Of a stretch of DNA of 64,000 bases, positions 1-7,899 are shown in pieces. The notes beneath the pieces are model-generated. The model saw only the letters and a program-made list of their open reading frames with translations, did no database searches and was not told the DNA's origin. Position 1 is the first letter of the stretch. Each line of letters starts with the position of its first letter. A program made the position numbers and the translations under genes. Source of the stretch: CBDDHT01 sp965227905. Lineage in GTDB: Bacteria; Pseudomonadota; Alphaproteobacteria; Rhizobiales; Methyloligellaceae. The stretch is from positions 558,001 through 622,000 of the forward strand of contig OZ245780.1 in assembly GCA_965227905.1 (NCBI GenBank). The letters run 5' to 3'.

Positions 1-36
1 ATGACCTCTTGGTCAAGGATGCAACCCGGCGCATGA
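1..36 (+). CDS. 3' end of an upstream gene (partial)
   Basis: Frame 1 is open from the window edge and ends in TGA at 34-36. That stop overlaps the ATG of the next gene as ATGA. This is the usual layout of two translationally coupled genes. Only about 11 codons are visible, so the product cannot be named. Exported molybdopterin-binding proteins of the next gene's kind are often preceded by a membrane cytochrome b partner, but that is inference. Confidence 0.35.
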   Translation: MTSWSRMQPGA

Positions 37-740
37 CACCAATGTCTCGTCGTGCGTTCTTGCGGGGCACTGGCAGCGTTGGCGCTCTCATGCTTCTCAC
101 AGGATGCGATGTGATCGATGGGCAGTCGGCCGAAAATCTTCTGCGTTCCGTTTCGCGCTTCAATGATGAAGTACAGGCAACATTGTTCAATCCGGGAAGG
201 CTAGCGCCTGAATTCAGCGAACGGGAAATTACACGCCCGTTTCCATTCAACGCCTTCTATCCAAAAGAGGATGCTCCAGAGGTTGAGCCGGGCGAATGGC
301 AACTTGCGCTCGGTGGGCGCATCGCCGACAAGAGACCATGGAGTCTGGGTCAGTTGCGTGCTCTCGACTTCAAGACGCAGATCACCCGGCACATCTGTAT
401 CGAAGGGTGGAGCGCAATTGGAAAGTGGAGCGGACCTCGTCTATCCGAATTCCTGAAAAGGGTCGGTGCCGATATGGACGCCAAATATGTTTTCTTTCGC
501 TGCGAGGATCGCTATTCGACCAGCCTCGATATGGCCACGGCACTGCATCCGCAGACACAGATCACGCTTGCGTTCGATGGAAAGACACTGCCGCGTATCT
601 ATGGGTATCCCTTAAAGGTTCACGTTCCGACGAAACTTGGTTTCAAGAACCCGAAGCATGTGAACGAGCTCATTGTCACGAATGATTATCCGGGCGGTTT
701 CTGGGAAGACCAGGGATACAACTGGTTTAGTGGTTTGTGA
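33..740 (+). CDS. Tat-exported molybdopterin-binding oxidoreductase (sulfite oxidase/MsrP fold), probable lipoprotein
   Basis: About 235 aa. The N-terminus carries a twin-arginine motif (SRRAFLRG, residues 5-12) followed by a hydrophobic stretch ending in a lipobox (LLTGC, Cys25). The product is therefore probably exported folded and lipid-anchored on the outer face of the inner membrane. The rest matches the oxidoreductase molybdopterin-binding domain. Cys122 in RHICIEGW is the expected molybdenum ligand. The C-terminal segment with YGYPLKVHVPTKLGFK and WEDQGYNWFSGL is typical of the family. ATG at 33 is preferred because it overlaps the preceding stop as ATGA; a TTG at 9 is also in frame. 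The substrate is unknown; MsrP-like repair of oxidised methionine is one possibility. Confidence 0.85.
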   Translation: MTPMSRRAFLRGTGSVGALMLLTGCDVIDGQSAENLLRSVSRFNDEVQATLFNPGRLAPEFSEREITRPFPFNAFYPKEDAPEVEPGEWQLALGGRIADKRPWSLGQLRALDFKTQITRHICIEGWSAIGKWSGPRLSEFLKRVGADMDAKYVFFRCEDRYSTSLDMATALHPQTQITLAFDGKTLPRIYGYPLKVHVPTKLGFKNPKHVNELIVTNDYPGGFWEDQGYNWFSGL

Positions 741-800
741 TTTGGATTGTTTCGCTCGCTGCCACTCTGTATCTGGCCGGTGCAGTCCGGGGTAGGCGGG

Positions 801-930
801 CCGTGGTTTTGAGATCTAGGTTTATTTCGCTCGCGGCTAATCCGCGCTGAAGCGCGGGCCTCCGCGGGGGCGCCCTGACCGGGCGGCGCGCGGTCGCGCT
901 TGCCGCGCCACTAAGGCGCGGTTGTTCTTT
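801..930 (+). repeat. Dispersed GC-rich repeat, copy A (subtype 1)
   Basis: The order is an ATCTAGG-TTT-TTCGCTC box, a short imperfect palindrome around CCGCGCTGAAGCGCGG, a strongly conserved core GGCCTCCGCGGGGGCGCC, then a variable arm. The variable arm (GCGCGGTCGCGCTTGCC followed by CGCCACTAAGGCG) is shared with the inverted copy at 44651-44779 but not with the other three copies. Confidence 0.8.
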
Positions 931-982
931 GCTGATCCAAGATGCTGTTCGTATCGCACCAGCCAAACAGTACGCTCTGTCG

Positions 983-1110
983 TGGAACCAAGAACAACCG
1001 AGCGGCAAGCGAGGCAAGGCCAAGCGGCCGCCGCTCGGTCAGGGCGCCCCCGCGGAGGCCCGCGCGATAGCGCGGAATAGCCGCGAGCGAAAAAACCTAG
1101 ATCTCAAACC
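983..1110 (-). repeat. Dispersed GC-rich repeat, copy B (subtype 2), inverted
   Basis: Read on the minus strand it has the same ATCTAGG box, the TTCGCTCGCGGCTATTCC segment and the core GGCCTCCGCGGGGGCGCC. Its variable arm (GGCCTTGCCTCGCTTGCC, then CTCGGTTGTTC) is of the type seen at 44287-44419 and 44463-44598. It forms an inverted pair with copy A. Confidence 0.8.
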
Positions 1111-1276
1111 AACAGCCAATTCCCACCGGACAGCACCAGCACATATCCACCGTTGATCCTTGGGCCACACACTTCAACGCGTTCTTTGCTGGAGATCATT
1201 CTGTCGACAGATTAATATCAAAAAGTGCGTCGAAGAATTCGGAAGGCCGATTCGGCCCTTTTATGGAGAAGAGGCA

Positions 1277-2260
1277 ATGTCGCTTGCTATTCGATCTGTT
1301 CCGCTAAAGTCATTATTGCTCGTCGGAATGATGAGTGTGTTTGCGCACCCGGCTTCGGCTCAGCAGGATGTTATGAAAGTTTGTGGTGCCGAATGGCAGA
1401 AGGTGAAAGAGAAGAACAAAGGGGCCGCACCAAAGGGTGTGACCTGGAAATCCTATTTGAGTGACTGCCGCAAGCGCCTCGCGAAGTCGGATACGAAGTC
1501 TGCGCCTAAGAAGACCAGCACCAAAAAGCCTGTTTCAAAAACAGCGGCCAAACCACAAGACGTCATGAAGATCTGCGGTGCCGAGTGGCAGAAGGTCAAG
1601 GATAAGAACAAGGGCCAGGCACCCAAGGGCGTGACGTGGAAATCTTACCTCAGCGATTGCCGTAAGCGAGTGGCCAAGGCTGATCCGAAACCGGCTGCGA
1701 AGAAGGCAACTCCGAAGAAAGCTTCAACGACGACCAAAAAGAGTCCGCCAAAAGCCACCAAGGCTGCCGCCAAACCACAAGATGTCATGAAAGTTTGCGG
1801 TGCCGAGTGGCAAGCGGTCAAAGCCAAGAACAAAGGTGAAGCACCGAAAGGCGTCACCTGGAAGTCTTTCCTGAGCGATTGCCGCAAGCGGAACGCAGGA
1901 AGTACCAAGGCCGCCAAAAAAACCAAGAGCGCTGCCAAAACGAAGAAGACCGCCGCAAAGTCGAAGGCATCGGGTGAATCTATGATGTCGACCTGCGGTG
2001 CGGAGTGGCAGAAGATCAAAGACAAGAACAAGGGCGTTGCCCCGAAGGGCATGTCTTGGTCGAAGTATCTGGGTGAATGCTCCGAACGTTATGCCGGCAA
2101 GTTCAAGCCAACGCCCGGACAGCTCGCAATGTATTCCCGCGCTCGCAAATGCGGTGCCGAATGGCGCGCTGCGAAAGAAAAGGGCACATTGAAGAAGGGC
2201 GCCAAGTGGCCGCAATATTGGAGTGCCTGCAACAAGCGGTTAAAGGCAAAAGGGCTTTAG
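1277..2260 (+). CDS. Secreted protein with five Cys-Gly-Ala-Glu-Trp repeats
   Basis: 327 aa from the ATG at 1277, chosen because GAAGAGG lies just upstream and a signal peptide follows at once (residues 1-28, cut after HPASA). Five copies of a 30-residue unit begin at Cys36, Cys100, Cys174, Cys240 and Cys292. Each reads CGAEW...K.KG..PKG..W..Y...C..R, with paired Cys about 28 residues apart (26 in the last) and conserved Trp. The first three are almost identical; the last two diverge. Linkers are rich in Lys, Ala, Pro and Thr and strongly basic. The unit recalls PsiF-type Cys repeats, though I cannot confirm the family. A periplasmic or surface role with one disulfide per unit is plausible. 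The function is unknown. Confidence 0.8.
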   Translation: MSLAIRSVPLKSLLLVGMMSVFAHPASAQQDVMKVCGAEWQKVKEKNKGAAPKGVTWKSYLSDCRKRLAKSDTKSAPKKTSTKKPVSKTAAKPQDVMKICGAEWQKVKDKNKGQAPKGVTWKSYLSDCRKRVAKADPKPAAKKATPKKASTTTKKSPPKATKAAAKPQDVMKVCGAEWQAVKAKNKGEAPKGVTWKSFLSDCRKRNAGSTKAAKKTKSAAKTKKTAAKSKASGESMMSTCGAEWQKIKDKNKGVAPKGMSWSKYLGECSERYAGKFKPTPGQLAMYSRARKCGAEWRAAKEKGTLKKGAKWPQYWSACNKRLKAKGL

Positions 2261-2303
2261 AAGGCAGGTTCTAGAAAAGACTGCCTGATACAAGCCGTGT
2301 GAA

Positions 2304-2684
2304 CTAAGATGACAGGGTGGCGATGTAGTTTCGCCACCCTCCATAGTCTGAAATGTCTTTGTGTTCTTTCTCGGCTACGTCTCGTGGAAATAGGATTCCG
2401 TCTACGGCCGTCCCATCCACCAGTTTGACCGGTCCGCAATAGAGGCCGGGTGGCTCGCCCGCTTCGACCCGTTCCCAGATGTCATCGCTCATTCGGTAGA
2501 TTTCGCCAGGCACCGAGATACCCCCGCTTTCGACTTCGAACATGCCGGGATGGATGTCGTTGATCGAATACAGGCGGTAGGACGGTGCCGTGTCGAAAGC
2601 TCCAAGGAACTCGGCTCCCGCAAGATTACGATGAAGCGCCAGTCCTTGCATGAGCGTGCCGTTCACGAAGAGTGTTCGCGTCAT
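2304..2684 (-). CDS. Small AtzF-C-terminal-like / gamma-glutamylcyclotransferase-fold protein
   Basis: 126 aa. The N-terminal FVNGTLMQGLALHRNL, the following FLG...AP.YRLYSI, a central GGISVPGEIYRM and a late DG..V.GILF match the domain found at the C-terminus of allophanate hydrolase (AtzF) and in stand-alone relatives with a GGCT-like fold. It has no signal peptide and is probably cytoplasmic. Its start overlaps the stop of the upstream aminotransferase as ATGA, so the two are translationally coupled and probably work on the same compound. The reaction is not known from sequence; hydrolysis or cyclisation of an amide-type intermediate is inference. Confidence 0.7.
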   Translation of the reverse strand: MTRTLFVNGTLMQGLALHRNLAGAEFLGAFDTAPSYRLYSINDIHPGMFEVESGGISVPGEIYRMSDDIWERVEAGEPPGLYCGPVKLVDGTAVDGILFPRDVAEKEHKDISDYGGWRNYIATLSS

Positions 2685-4063
2685 GATGCCGGCAACAGGG
2701 CTTCCTCACGTAACATGTCGATGGCCGTGCGAAAGGCATCGACCGTATGCGAGATATCTTCATCGCTATGGACGGCTGAGAGAGATCCGCCGATCTTTCC
2801 ATTCATGTCCACGCCGTTGATTAGCATCCCAAGACGGAGTTTGGTCGCTATCGGGCTCTTTGCCTTGAGTGTCCGATAACCGTGTTCAGCAGGGTTGAAC
2901 GTCCGTGGATCTACTGGCAGCCCATCGGGATTCAGGAACAAATAGAAATTCGAAAAGTTGTTGTAACAAGCCCAGGGGAGTCCCTCTTCCTCGATGACGT
3001 CGGTCATGCCGTCCACAAGGGATTTCGCTGCGGCAGTGGCCCGGGTGCAGGCGTCACCGTCGTGCAGGATCTTCAGAGCGGCGATCCCGGCTGCGGCCGA
3101 AAGCGGATTCGCGTTGTAGGTACCGTGATGAGAGATTTTTTCGAAGCCTTTGGCTTGCGCCGCATCGAAGTCGAGATGCTCCAAAATGTCCTTGCGGCCG
3201 CAGATGGCACCGCCCGGCAATCCACCGGCCAGGATCTTTGCGAGGCTTGTCAAATCGGGCGTGACACCGAATTCGGCCTGGGCACCGCCCGGTGAAACGC
3301 GGAAGCCTGTAACAACCTCATCAAAGATGAGAATGATACCGTGCTCTTCCGTAACCGCTCGCAATGCTTTCACAAAGTCACGATCGATAGGAACCTGGCC
3401 GCCACTCGCGCCTGTCGGCTCAAGAATGACTGCGGCAATGTCGTCATCATTGTCGATGGTTCGGCGCACGCTCTCGATGTCGTTTTGTTCCAACAGCACC
3501 ATTTGTTCGGCGATGCTGTCGAGAACGCCGACCGAGGCTTCGCCGTCGAAATGGCTGTCGGCACCGAAGGTGAGATGGTCGCTCCAACCATGAAAATGCC
3601 CGGCAAAGCGGATCACCTTGCGCTTGCCGGTGAAGGCGCGCGCGAGACGCAATGCCATAAGATCGGCCTCAGTCCCAGACGACGTGAATCTCACGATTTC
3701 TGCCGAAGGGATGAGCTCCTTGACCAACTGACTCCATTCCACCTCGAGCGCATGGCAGGTGCCGAAATGGGTTCCGGTCTGCATCTGTGCTTGAACCGCT
3801 TCGACGACTTCGGGCCGGCCATGCCCCAGAATGAGAGCACCATGGCCCCCGTAATAGTCGACATACTCATGGCCATCGACGTCCCATTTGCGCGAACCCT
3901 TGGCGCGTTCGACATATATCCCATAAGGGAGAATGCGTCGGGCATCGTGCGTCAGACCGCTCGGAAACTGTTTCCTTGCCTCTTCTGCGAGAACGGCCGA
4001 TCCAGGTGTGTGTTCGCGGTATGCTGCAATTATGGGTGAGTTCGTCAAACTGCCATCGGGCAT
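2681..4063 (-). CDS. Class III PLP aminotransferase, glutamate-1-semialdehyde aminomutase-like
   Basis: 460 aa. The fold-type I PLP layout is clear: TSSGTEADLMALRLAR (phosphate-binding region, about 127-142), HFHGW (156-160), DEVVTGFR (Asp248 binds the pyridine nitrogen) and SLAKILAGGLPGGA with the Schiff-base Lys276. The N-terminal ...GSRKWDVDGHEYVDYYGGHGALILGH is typical of GSAM-like and related aspartate aminotransferase-family proteins. Coupling to an AtzF-like partner, rather than a position among tetrapyrrole genes, argues for a catabolic amine or amino acid substrate instead of haem synthesis. It is divergent from the molybdoenzyme at 4477. Confidence 0.85.
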   Translation of the reverse strand: MPDGSLTNSPIIAAYREHTPGSAVLAEEARKQFPSGLTHDARRILPYGIYVERAKGSRKWDVDGHEYVDYYGGHGALILGHGRPEVVEAVQAQMQTGTHFGTCHALEVEWSQLVKELIPSAEIVRFTSSGTEADLMALRLARAFTGKRKVIRFAGHFHGWSDHLTFGADSHFDGEASVGVLDSIAEQMVLLEQNDIESVRRTIDNDDDIAAVILEPTGASGGQVPIDRDFVKALRAVTEEHGIILIFDEVVTGFRVSPGGAQAEFGVTPDLTSLAKILAGGLPGGAICGRKDILEHLDFDAAQAKGFEKISHHGTYNANPLSAAAGIAALKILHDGDACTRATAAAKSLVDGMTDVIEEEGLPWACYNNFSNFYLFLNPDGLPVDPRTFNPAEHGYRTLKAKSPIATKLRLGMLINGVDMNGKIGGSLSAVHSDEDISHTVDAFRTAIDMLREEALLPAS

Positions 4064-4476
4064 TGAATACCATCCTGTCTACGAGGTGTATTTGGCTCTT
4101 TCGCTTCAAGTTTATTAGAACTTGGAGGGACCGCATAGACATCGATTTTGGAACACAGGCATTCCGGTGCGAGTGATCATGTCGCAGGTTCATCAAACCT
4201 GAGGCTGCCATGCAGTCCCGATGGAATGCGCATGGCATCTCTTTCGGACGCAAACTTGGTCGATGGAGTTGTGAAGTCAATTCGGTAGTCTTCCGGGCTG
4301 CCATGGTCATCGGGTGTCTGCGGCCGGCCACTGCAACTGACCTGATTGCGCAACATAATGTGTTCTACTATCGTGAGAAGATATGTCGGCAATTGCGCCT
4401 AGATCTACATTCTTGGGACAGGATTTGATCAGGCCTGATTGAACTGTCCGAAGAAGCACTATGTCGGGGTCTACCA
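4064..4476. other. Divergent promoter region with a small inverted repeat
   Basis: This 413 bp gap separates the aminotransferase (leftward) from the molybdoenzyme (rightward) and must hold both promoters. A 6+6 bp inverted repeat, CAAGTT-N6-AACTTG at 4107-4124, sits about 45 bp upstream of the aminotransferase start and could be an operator. I see no gene; the short open frames across it lack features. Confidence 0.5.
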
Positions 4477-6852
4477 ATGCTTGATGGGATGGAAACGGAA
4501 TCCGGACAGGATGCAACGGTGAAAACGGTTGTTTGTGCGACCTGCGATGGTTTTTGTCCCGTGTCTGCAAAAGTCAAGGACGGCCGCGTCGTCAAAGTTA
4601 CGCCGCGCGATCATCCACTCTTCAAAGATGTGCTTTGCATGAAAGGAGCCTTCGCTCCGAAGGCCTTCGCCCATCCCGACCGACTTCTCTACCCAATGAA
4701 GCGTACAGGCCCCAGAGGGGAGGGTGATTGGCATCGTGTCACCTGGGACGAGGCGATGGATGATATCGCCGATCGTCTGAAGACCGTCATCGGAAAGTAT
4801 GGGCCGGAAGCTCTGGCCGTCGCGCATTCCAATTCGACCGGCATTGGCGACAGCGGTCTGAGCCGTCGATTCCTCAATCATCTCGGTTCGCCCAACTGGT
4901 TCAGCGGTATTGCCTATTGCAATGGCAATACGGCTGCAGTGAACCGGCTCGTCTATGGCTGGTATCCACGGTCTGACGTGGTGAATTCAAAGTGTATCGT
5001 CCTTTTCGGGCATGACCCTCGCCGGCATAGCTGGACAATGGAATACAAGGCCATCCGTATTGCGCAGGCGAATGGTGCAAAACTGATCGTCCTTGATCCT
5101 CGACGAAGCGAGAATGCCGAACTGGCTGATGTCTGGCTTCCTCTTCGTGCCGGAACGGATGCCGCCATGGCGCTCGGATGGTTGAATGTGATCATTGAAG
5201 AGGAACTCTACGACAAGGATTTCGTGCGGGATTGGACAATCGGATTTGAGCCTTTCGTCGATCGTGTCCGTGAATACCCATTGGACCGCGTTTCAAAGAT
5301 CACTGAGGTTGATGCAGATCTCATCGCCAAGGCCGCACGGATGTATGCGACGAGCGGCCCCGGCACGATTCCCTGGTCGCCGATTACGGATCAGCAGGTA
5401 TCGAGCACGTCCGCGATCCGGTTGCAGTGCGCGCTGCGAGCATTGTGCGGCAATGTCGACGTCAAAGGCGGAGACACTTTCATCGGGTTCAATCCCGCTG
5501 TCCGTTCGGACACTGAAATCGAAATGCACGGGGTGCTGCCGGACGAACAGAAAGCAAAGCAACTCGGTGCAGACGATCATCCGGTCTTCACATATCGCGG
5601 CCAAGCGGCCTTGGCTGATGCCACAGAGCGGGTCTGGGGCACACGCTATGCCAACATCGCTTCCGGCTGCTACATGGCAAATCCCATGTCTGTCTTCAAA
5701 GCAATGACGGATGGAGATCCCTATCCGGTCAAGGCGCTGTTCGCGATTGCGAACAACACGCTCATGGGATTTGCAAACACACGGCGTGCCTATGATGCGC
5801 TGATGAACCAGGATTTGATCGTTGCTTTCGAGCACACCATGTCGCCGACGGCTCAGCTGGCGGATTATGTTCTGCCGGGCGATTCCTGGCTTGAGCGACC
5901 GAATATGCAAGCAGGCATCAGCGAACAGGCCATGGAGCCGCCTGGCGAGTGCCGCAACATCGTGTCGTTCTGGTGTGAGATTGCGAAGCGGATGGATATG
6001 GCAGAGCAGTTCCCTTGGGAGTCTGTGGAATCATTTTTGGACTGGCGCCTGGAGCGAACCGGTAAGACCTGGCAAGAGGTCACGAAAGTCAGCAAGGCAC
6101 CCGTCAATCTTTATCGTGGCCAGCTTCCGGACGACCCGGAACGCAAATATCTGCAAACCGGTTTCGCAACGCCGTCTGGCAAGGTCGAACTGTATTCGTC
6201 GATCCTCGAAGATCTTGGCTTCGATCCTTTGCCTTATTATCGAGAGGCAGCGGAGCCATGCGATCAATTCCCAATGCGAATGTTCATTGGACTGCCGGAT
6301 GACGAGTATTTTCGCACCTGCCATCGCAACATTCCGGAGTTGCGACGCCGCGCCCAGGATCCAACCTTCTTCGTCAATGAGAGCGAAGCAAAGGCCGTGG
6401 GCATAGCGGAGGGAGAATGGGCACGTGTTGAGACGTCGACCGGCGCTATGACCGGACGCGTCTTTATACGCTCGAGCATGCCCGCGGGGCTCGTTCGCGT
6501 GCCCCACGGCTGGTGGAAGCCTGAATCCCGAGCGGATTTGGAAAACATGTCTGGCATGTGGGCGTTTTCCGATGCCCAGATAACGCCTGACGATGATCCC
6601 GACCTGCTCGATGTCGAGCAGGGCATTCCGCATATGAAAGGGGCGCCCTGTCGCCTTACCAAACTGACAGCCGCCGAAGTTGCAGTACTCGAGGCCGAGT
6701 TCGGACCGACCGATGATCTGCCCAGGGGACCTGAAGGCAAGGTCCTGCGCTCTGATGCCCGTCCCGATGACGCTATGTATGACAGGGAACTGGGTGACGG
6801 TATCGAATTCGAGGCATCTGAATTGTCGAGATACGGTCGGGCATCCAGTTAA
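4477..6852 (+). CDS. Molybdopterin oxidoreductase of the DMSO reductase family (cytoplasmic)
   Basis: 791 aa. An N-terminal [4Fe-4S] motif is formed by Cys20, Cys23, Cys27 and Cys54 (CATCDGFC ... LCMKG). The molybdopterin guanine dinucleotide domains follow: GSPNWFSGIAYCNGNT, where Cys148 is the likely Mo ligand, then FGHDPRRHS, LDPRRSENAELADVWLPLRAGTD and a C-terminal molydopterin-binding domain with TPSGKVELYS and VPHGWW. There is no Tat signal, so it should act in the cytoplasm. No electron-transfer or membrane subunit follows; the next gene is convergent. The substrate is unknown; thiosulfate/polysulfide reductase-like and formate dehydrogenase-like members share this layout. ATG at 4489 is an alternative start. 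Confidence 0.88.
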   Translation: MLDGMETESGQDATVKTVVCATCDGFCPVSAKVKDGRVVKVTPRDHPLFKDVLCMKGAFAPKAFAHPDRLLYPMKRTGPRGEGDWHRVTWDEAMDDIADRLKTVIGKYGPEALAVAHSNSTGIGDSGLSRRFLNHLGSPNWFSGIAYCNGNTAAVNRLVYGWYPRSDVVNSKCIVLFGHDPRRHSWTMEYKAIRIAQANGAKLIVLDPRRSENAELADVWLPLRAGTDAAMALGWLNVIIEEELYDKDFVRDWTIGFEPFVDRVREYPLDRVSKITEVDADLIAKAARMYATSGPGTIPWSPITDQQVSSTSAIRLQCALRALCGNVDVKGGDTFIGFNPAVRSDTEIEMHGVLPDEQKAKQLGADDHPVFTYRGQAALADATERVWGTRYANIASGCYMANPMSVFKAMTDGDPYPVKALFAIANNTLMGFANTRRAYDALMNQDLIVAFEHTMSPTAQLADYVLPGDSWLERPNMQAGISEQAMEPPGECRNIVSFWCEIAKRMDMAEQFPWESVESFLDWRLERTGKTWQEVTKVSKAPVNLYRGQLPDDPERKYLQTGFATPSGKVELYSSILEDLGFDPLPYYREAAEPCDQFPMRMFIGLPDDEYFRTCHRNIPELRRRAQDPTFFVNESEAKAVGIAEGEWARVETSTGAMTGRVFIRSSMPAGLVRVPHGWWKPESRADLENMSGMWAFSDAQITPDDDPDLLDVEQGIPHMKGAPCRLTKLTAAEVAVLEAEFGPTDDLPRGPEGKVLRSDARPDDAMYDRELGDGIEFEASELSRYGRASS

Positions 6853-6874
6853 CCCAGGCCGAATTCCCGTTCTC

Positions 6875-7681
6875 CTAGTAGAGCACAAGAAATCCTAGTG
6901 TGCCGTAGATGCTATCATCGCCGCCGCGACCACTGTCGCTCGCGTAACCGGCTGATAGTGTGGCTCGGATCGGGCGGCGAAACGGTTTGATCTCAAACCG
7001 TGCAAAACCACCGACGCGGATGCTTTCATATTCTTCGTCGCCAATGCCGGCAACTTCAGGTCCGATGATGAGATTGTTGAATTTGATCCCCGCGCGGGCC
7101 TGGGTCCAATAGCTCGAATTCGCGCCCGAGTAAGAGCCATAGAGACTGAAGAAATAACGGTCGATGTCGACGCGCTCGAGTTCGCCTTGCACTTTGGCAC
7201 CGGTTGCGCCGCCGCGCGTACGATTGCGCGGATCGAGAGGGCTGAGATCCGTTTCCTGATGCTCGACGCCGACATACCAGCTTGACCGCCATCCGCCGAA
7301 GAATGCCTGATAGCCCAGCATTGCATCGAAGATCACCTTGTCGCCTTCGACCTCAACAAGTGGGTTGTTCGACAGATCATATTCCCAATTGCCGTAGCCG
7401 ACGAACGCCCGGCCGACGAACCCGTTTTTTCCAAGGTCGCCGCGCAGGGAATAAATCCCGCCCATATAGGTGAAGTAAGAGTCTTCCTTGTAGTTCGAAC
7501 CGCTGAACGTCGCGAACCGTTTTGGCTTTTCGGCCTGATACTTGGATACAGGCTTGAAGTCCCCGCCAGCGGATGCGGCAACTGAAGACACGGCCAGCGC
7601 AAGAAACGCACTTGCTACGGCAAACCAAATGTCATGAAGGGGAAAATGCGCTACGCGCGTCCGGCACGTCATGATCAACAC
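6875..7681 (-). CDS. bcsS: BcsS-like cellulose biosynthesis protein
   Basis: 268 aa with an N-terminal hydrophobic export signal ending around SSVAASAGG. The mature part alternates short aromatic strands (YGNWEYDL, YVGVEHQET, YFFSLYGSY, ARAGIKFNN, RVGGFARFEIKPF) and ends in FLVLY, which suggests an outer-membrane beta-barrel. This pattern matches BcsS of alphaproteobacterial cellulose clusters. It lies downstream of, and on the same strand as, the BcsA-like synthase, about 220 bp away. It may help export or surface placement of the glucan. The family assignment is from memory of the sequence type. Confidence 0.7.
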   Translation of the reverse strand: MLIMTCRTRVAHFPLHDIWFAVASAFLALAVSSVAASAGGDFKPVSKYQAEKPKRFATFSGSNYKEDSYFTYMGGIYSLRGDLGKNGFVGRAFVGYGNWEYDLSNNPLVEVEGDKVIFDAMLGYQAFFGGWRSSWYVGVEHQETDLSPLDPRNRTRGGATGAKVQGELERVDIDRYFFSLYGSYSGANSSYWTQARAGIKFNNLIIGPEVAGIGDEEYESIRVGGFARFEIKPFRRPIRATLSAGYASDSGRGGDDSIYGTLGFLVLY

Positions 7682-7899
7682 CCCAAGGGCTGGTGCTGAT
7701 CACACTCGTAATCCTTATGAAGCCCCTATCCTGTACGCGGAACAAACCAGAGCAGACACTACAAGGATCACAACACCGAGTTATACAAAACAGATTTGGC
7801 TCTAAGGCTAGAAGGCCAGGCGGCGCCCTGTCGAGGAAAAGGCTCCGTTGTTGAGTGACAATCCATGAGTGTGTTGCGTTTTGGCAACGTCTGGGAGGA

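Larger units (their letters stand above)
741..1276. other. Intergenic region dominated by an inverted pair of GC-rich repeats
   Basis: No convincing gene is seen in this gap of over 500 bp. It holds two oppositely oriented copies of a dispersed repeat (801-930 and 983-1110) separated by about 50 bp, so a transcript could fold into a very long hairpin. The last 150 bp contain a purine-rich ribosome binding site (GAAGAGG near 1268) for the next gene. Short open frames here come from the repeat. Confidence 0.7.

Noticed and set aside
4477..6852. Selenocysteine as Mo ligand of the DMSO-reductase-family enzyme
   Set aside because: The expected ligand position reads Cys (YCNGNT, residue 148) and no in-frame TGA is present.
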